Assembly: GCA_017303565.1 (NCBI GenBank)
Contig: JAFLCM010000125.1
Span: forward strand, 1-7,198
Reading direction: 5' to 3'
Source: Planctomycetota bacterium
GTDB taxonomy: Bacteria > Planctomycetota > Phycisphaerae > Phycisphaerales > UBA1924
Length of the DNA stretch: 7,198 nucleotides
Shown: positions 5,469 to 7,198 of the stretch, piece after piece
Layout of the letters: each line of letters opens with the position of its first letter
Position numbering within the stretch: the stretch's first letter is position 1
Notes under the pieces: generated by a model
What the model was told of the DNA's origin: nothing
What the model saw: the letters and a program-made list of their open reading frames with translations, nothing else
Database searches by the model: none
Position numbers and translations under genes: made by a program

Positions 5469-6311
5469 TCACAGGGTCGGCATGACGATGTCGTTGATCT
5501 GGACGTTGACGTCGCGACCGAGGAAGTTGACGGTGCCGACGGCGGTGTTGAGGTCGACGCGGGTGAGGACGAGTTTGGCGACGAAGCCGTCACGGACGAT
5601 GTTGAGTTCCATCTTCTCGGTGAGTCGGTCGTTGGTGCCGGCGTTGATGGTGACGAGGGTGTTGCCGGTGGCGTCGTCCTTGGTGACGGTGGTGATGCGG
5701 CCGCGAAAGGTTGGCGGGGCCTTCTTGAGGCCGGTGGCGTCGGCGACGCCGCCGGTCCTGGCGCGCTCGAGGTCCTGGCGGGCGGCGACGAGTTGTTCCT
5801 GGAGGGCGCGGCTGGTCTCGGTGGAGACTTCGAGCTGGCCGGCGAGGTCGTTGATGCGGTCGCCGAGTTCGATCTCCTTACGGGCGTAGGCGAGTTGCTT
5901 CTGGCGGAGGTCCTCGAGTTCCTTGGCGCGGGCCTCGTCGAGTTTGGCGTGGGCCTCGGAGAGGGCGATGAACTGGTCGATGCGGGCCTGGTAGGAGGCG
6001 CCCTCGAGTTCGAGGCGCTTCTTGTCGGAGAGGAGCTGGGCGTTCTCGCCCTGGAGCTGGGCGATCGACTGCTGCACGCTGGTGACGGTGGCCTGCAGGG
6101 CGGAGATCTTCTGTTCGAGGCTCTCGCGCTCGGCGGCGGACTGGGCGGTGGTCTCGGCGGCGGTGGCCTTGGCGGCCTCGGCGGTCTTGCGCTCGTTGTC
6201 CACGGCTTCGCGCAGGCGCTGGGCGTTGCTGGAGTAGGCGATGCTCAGCCCGCTCAGCAGGATCGCGAGGACCGCGGCCATGATGACGAGGAACTTGGTC
6301 AGGATGTGCAC
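5469..6311 (-). CDS. Membrane-anchored coiled-coil protein with C-terminal beta-rich domain
   Basis: 280 residues of unknown function. An uncleaved N-terminal membrane span (about 7-26) follows a short basic start, predicting a cytoplasmic N-terminus and a periplasmic body. Residues about 29-190 are rich in Ala, Gln, Glu, Leu, Lys and Arg with heptad-like spacing, a long coiled coil. After a Gly/Pro linker (about 191-200) comes an 80-residue domain (201-280) rich in Val, Thr and Ile with likely beta strands, beginning TFRGRITTV and containing NAGTNDRL and VQINDIV near the end. There is no cysteine or tryptophan. The layout (span, coiled coil, beta domain) is like MreC or periplasmic adaptor proteins, but I see no motif that proves either. 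Automatic annotation may label it Smc-like; the ATPase motifs of Smc are absent. The start is GTG, with AGGAG 7 bases upstream. It precedes the small membrane protein gene. Confidence 0.85.
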   Translation of the reverse strand: MHILTKFLVIMAAVLAILLSGLSIAYSSNAQRLREAVDNERKTAEAAKATAAETTAQSAAERESLEQKISALQATVTSVQQSIAQLQGENAQLLSDKKRLELEGASYQARIDQFIALSEAHAKLDEARAKELEDLRQKQLAYARKEIELGDRINDLAGQLEVSTETSRALQEQLVAARQDLERARTGGVADATGLKKAPPTFRGRITTVTKDDATGNTLVTINAGTNDRLTEKMELNIVRDGFVAKLVLTRVDLNTAVGTVNFLGRDVNVQINDIVMPTL

Positions 6312-6318
6312 GGCGAGA

Positions 6319-6323
6319 CTCCT
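6319..6323 (-). promoter_or_regulatory. Ribosome binding site (AGGAG) for a GTG start
   Basis: On the - strand AGGAG is followed by TCTCGCC (7 bases) and the GTG at 6311. It is the strongest Shine-Dalgarno match in the window and validates the GTG start directly before the membrane span. Confidence 0.8.
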
Positions 6324-6349
6324 GGAACGGGCGCGGTGGAACGGCGCGG
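6323..6349. repeat. Tandem repeat TGGAACGG(G)CGCGG x2, third partial copy at 6419
   Basis: TGGAACGGGCGCGG (6323-6336) is followed directly by TGGAACGGCGCGG (6337-6349). GAACGGCGCGG recurs at 6419-6429. The first two copies sit next to the coiled-coil gene's ribosome binding site. They may be a slipped duplication or a regulatory box; in high-GC DNA the first is more likely. Confidence 0.45.
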
Positions 6350-6395
6350 GGGGGACAGGGGGTAAGCCTATTCGAGCGGCCCGTCCGGGGGGTTG

Positions 6396-6418
6396 CCTTC
6401 CGACATGAAGTCGGGGGC
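6396..6418 (+). other. Hairpin-forming inverted repeat in the 230-bp gap upstream of the coiled-coil gene
   Basis: CCGAC (6400-6404) pairs with GTCGG (6410-6414) around ATGAA. As + strand RNA the stem extends to 9 pairs with two G-U pairs (6396-6404 with 6410-6418); as - strand RNA only the inner five pair cleanly. It could lie between the two - strand genes as a processing or regulatory structure. The rest of the 6312-6541 gap holds the repeats listed separately and no convincing promoter or extra gene. Confidence 0.25.
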
Positions 6419-6496
6419 GAACGGCGCGGAGAACCGGGGAATCGGGGCGATGGTTTTACCCGAGGGGCCGAGGTGGGGTCAAACGGTGGGGAGGGG

Positions 6497-6531
6497 AGTT
6501 GGGAGTGGCGAATGGCGAGTGGAGAGCGAAC
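6497..6531. repeat. Degenerate 7-bp tandem repeat (RRTGGCG)
   Basis: Units of seven: AGTTGGG, AGTGGCG, AATGGCG, AGTGGAG, AGCGAAC. The array ends 10 bp beyond the stop of the nucleotide-sugar dehydrogenase gene (6542), much as the array at 1333 starts just past the decarboxylase stop. Confidence 0.65.
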
Positions 6532-6541
6532 TGCGGTGGGA

Positions 6542-7198
6542 TCAGGCTTTGAGGATGGTGGCTCGGTTTGGGGCCTTGCCGGGGGGGAGGCCGGCGCGGG
6601 CGAGGGCGTTGCGGGTGTCGACGATCAGTCGGGCGTGGCGGGCGATGAAGGGCCAGTCGTACCAGGCGTGGTCGGTGGCGACGAGGACGAGGGCGGCGTC
6701 GGTGAGGGTTTCGGGGGTCCAGGGGACGCTGGTCATTCGGAGGTTGTGGCGACGCCCGGCCCATGTTTGGGGGACGTACGGATCGTGGTAGGCGACTTCG
6801 GCCCCGGCTTCCTTGAGGAGAGAGATGAGTTCGAAGGAGGGGCTTTCGCGCACGTCGGCGATGTCGGGCTTGTAGGCGAGGCCGAGGACGAGCACGCGGG
6901 CGGCGGAGAGGGCTTTGCCCTCGGCGGCGAGGTCAAGGCGGCAGCGTTCGACGACGAACTCGGGCATGCGGCGGTTGACGTGGCCGGCGAGCTCGATGAA
7001 ATCCGCGGGGGCGCCGACCTGGCGGGCTTTCCAAGAGAGATAGAAGGGATCGACGGGGACGCAGTGCCCGCCGAAGCCCGGGCCGGGGTTGAAGCGGTGG
7101 AAGCCGAAGGGCTTGGTGGCGGCGGCGTCGAGGACTTCCCAGATGTCGAGGCCCATGGCGCTGAGGGCGATTTTGAGTTCGTTGACCAGCGCGATGTT
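6542..7198 (-). CDS. wbpA: Nucleotide-sugar dehydrogenase, WbpA type (UDP-N-acetylglucosamine 6-dehydrogenase), C-terminal part
   Basis: The gene runs off the right edge; 218 C-terminal residues are present of about 430 expected. The frame is open upstream of the internal ATG at 7156: the first visible residues, NIALVNELK, match the conserved helix before that methionine, so 7156 is not the start. The central segment ATKPFGF...PGPGFGGHCVPVDPFYLSWKAR includes the catalytic cysteine (codon 7061-7063) and has the WbpA-group form. The C-terminal UDP-binding domain shows LGLAYKPDIADVRESPSFE and YHDPYVP. Members oxidise the C6 hydroxyl of UDP-N-acetylhexosamines with NAD+ to uronates for O-antigen or capsule. 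The GGHC motif and KPFGF segment separate it from the GGSC enzyme at 1389. The exact sugar (GlcNAc, GalNAc or ManNAc) cannot be fixed from this half. The NAD-binding domain is outside the window. Confidence 0.93.
   Translation of the reverse strand, partial: NIALVNELKIALSAMGLDIWEVLDAAATKPFGFHRFNPGPGFGGHCVPVDPFYLSWKARQVGAPADFIELAGHVNRRMPEFVVERCRLDLAAEGKALSAARVLVLGLAYKPDIADVRESPSFELISLLKEAGAEVAYHDPYVPQTWAGRRHNLRMTSVPWTPETLTDAALVLVATDHAWYDWPFIARHARLIVDTRNALARAGLPPGKAPNRATILKA

Noticed and set aside
5469..6311. Smc/chromosome partition identity for the coiled-coil protein
   Set aside because: No Walker A, signature or Walker B motifs and only 280 residues with an N-terminal membrane span; the similarity would be coiled-coil composition only.
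4833..6365. 510-residue + strand open frame rich in Gly, Val, Asp and Ala
   Set aside because: It is the reverse-strand shadow of the peptidase 5' end, the small membrane gene and the coiled-coil gene, with no recognisable motif.
6355..6380. Possible -10 (TAGGCT on the - strand) upstream of the coiled-coil gene
   Set aside because: No -35-like hexamer lies 16-18 bp upstream, and the match is only to TAnnnT.

Overview
The window is a visibly G+C-rich piece of bacterial chromosome, most likely from a planctomycete (Planctomycetota, perhaps the Phycisphaerae side). This is an inference from four things: the protein repertoire, the long G-rich shadow frames typical of high-GC DNA, degenerate short tandem repeats in nearly every intergenic gap, and a 20-bp 'CCCCGAGCG...GCGAGGGG' element that I remember as recurring in planctomycete genomes. 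No marker gene is present to prove it.

Layout. Two genes run on the + strand: a UDP-glucuronate decarboxylase (352-1329, TTG start) and a UDP-glucose 6-dehydrogenase (1389-2732). They are 59 bp apart and probably co-transcribed. Four genes run on the - strand and converge on them. From upstream to downstream these are the C-terminal half of a WbpA-type nucleotide-sugar dehydrogenase (6542 to past the window end), a membrane-anchored coiled-coil protein with a C-terminal beta-rich domain (5469-6311, GTG start), a 71-residue single-span membrane protein (5127-5342), and a lipoprotein prolyl oligopeptidase (2696-5008). The last gene reads through the repeat hairpin and ends 37 bp inside the 3' end of the UDP-glucose dehydrogenase gene.

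Function. UDP-glucose dehydrogenase makes UDP-glucuronate, which the decarboxylase turns into UDP-xylose. The third dehydrogenase would make a UDP-N-acetylhexosaminuronate. Together they supply acidic and pentose sugar donors for surface polysaccharide or glycoprotein glycans. The coiled-coil protein and the small membrane protein look like an envelope pair of unknown role. The peptidase is probably anchored in the envelope and degrades small proline-containing peptides.

The most unusual non-coding signal is that four intergenic spots (1-28, 1333-1356, about 5347-5388, 6497-6531) carry degenerate tandem repeats with different sequences but the same 7-bp period. One of them forms part of an inverted-repeat structure (5345-5462) that fills the gap between two genes almost exactly. 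I saw no rRNA, tRNA, CRISPR array, insertion sequence or convincing sigma-70 promoter. No clearly new defence or mobile system is visible. The best candidates for something undescribed are the coiled-coil/small membrane pair and the 7-bp repeat family.
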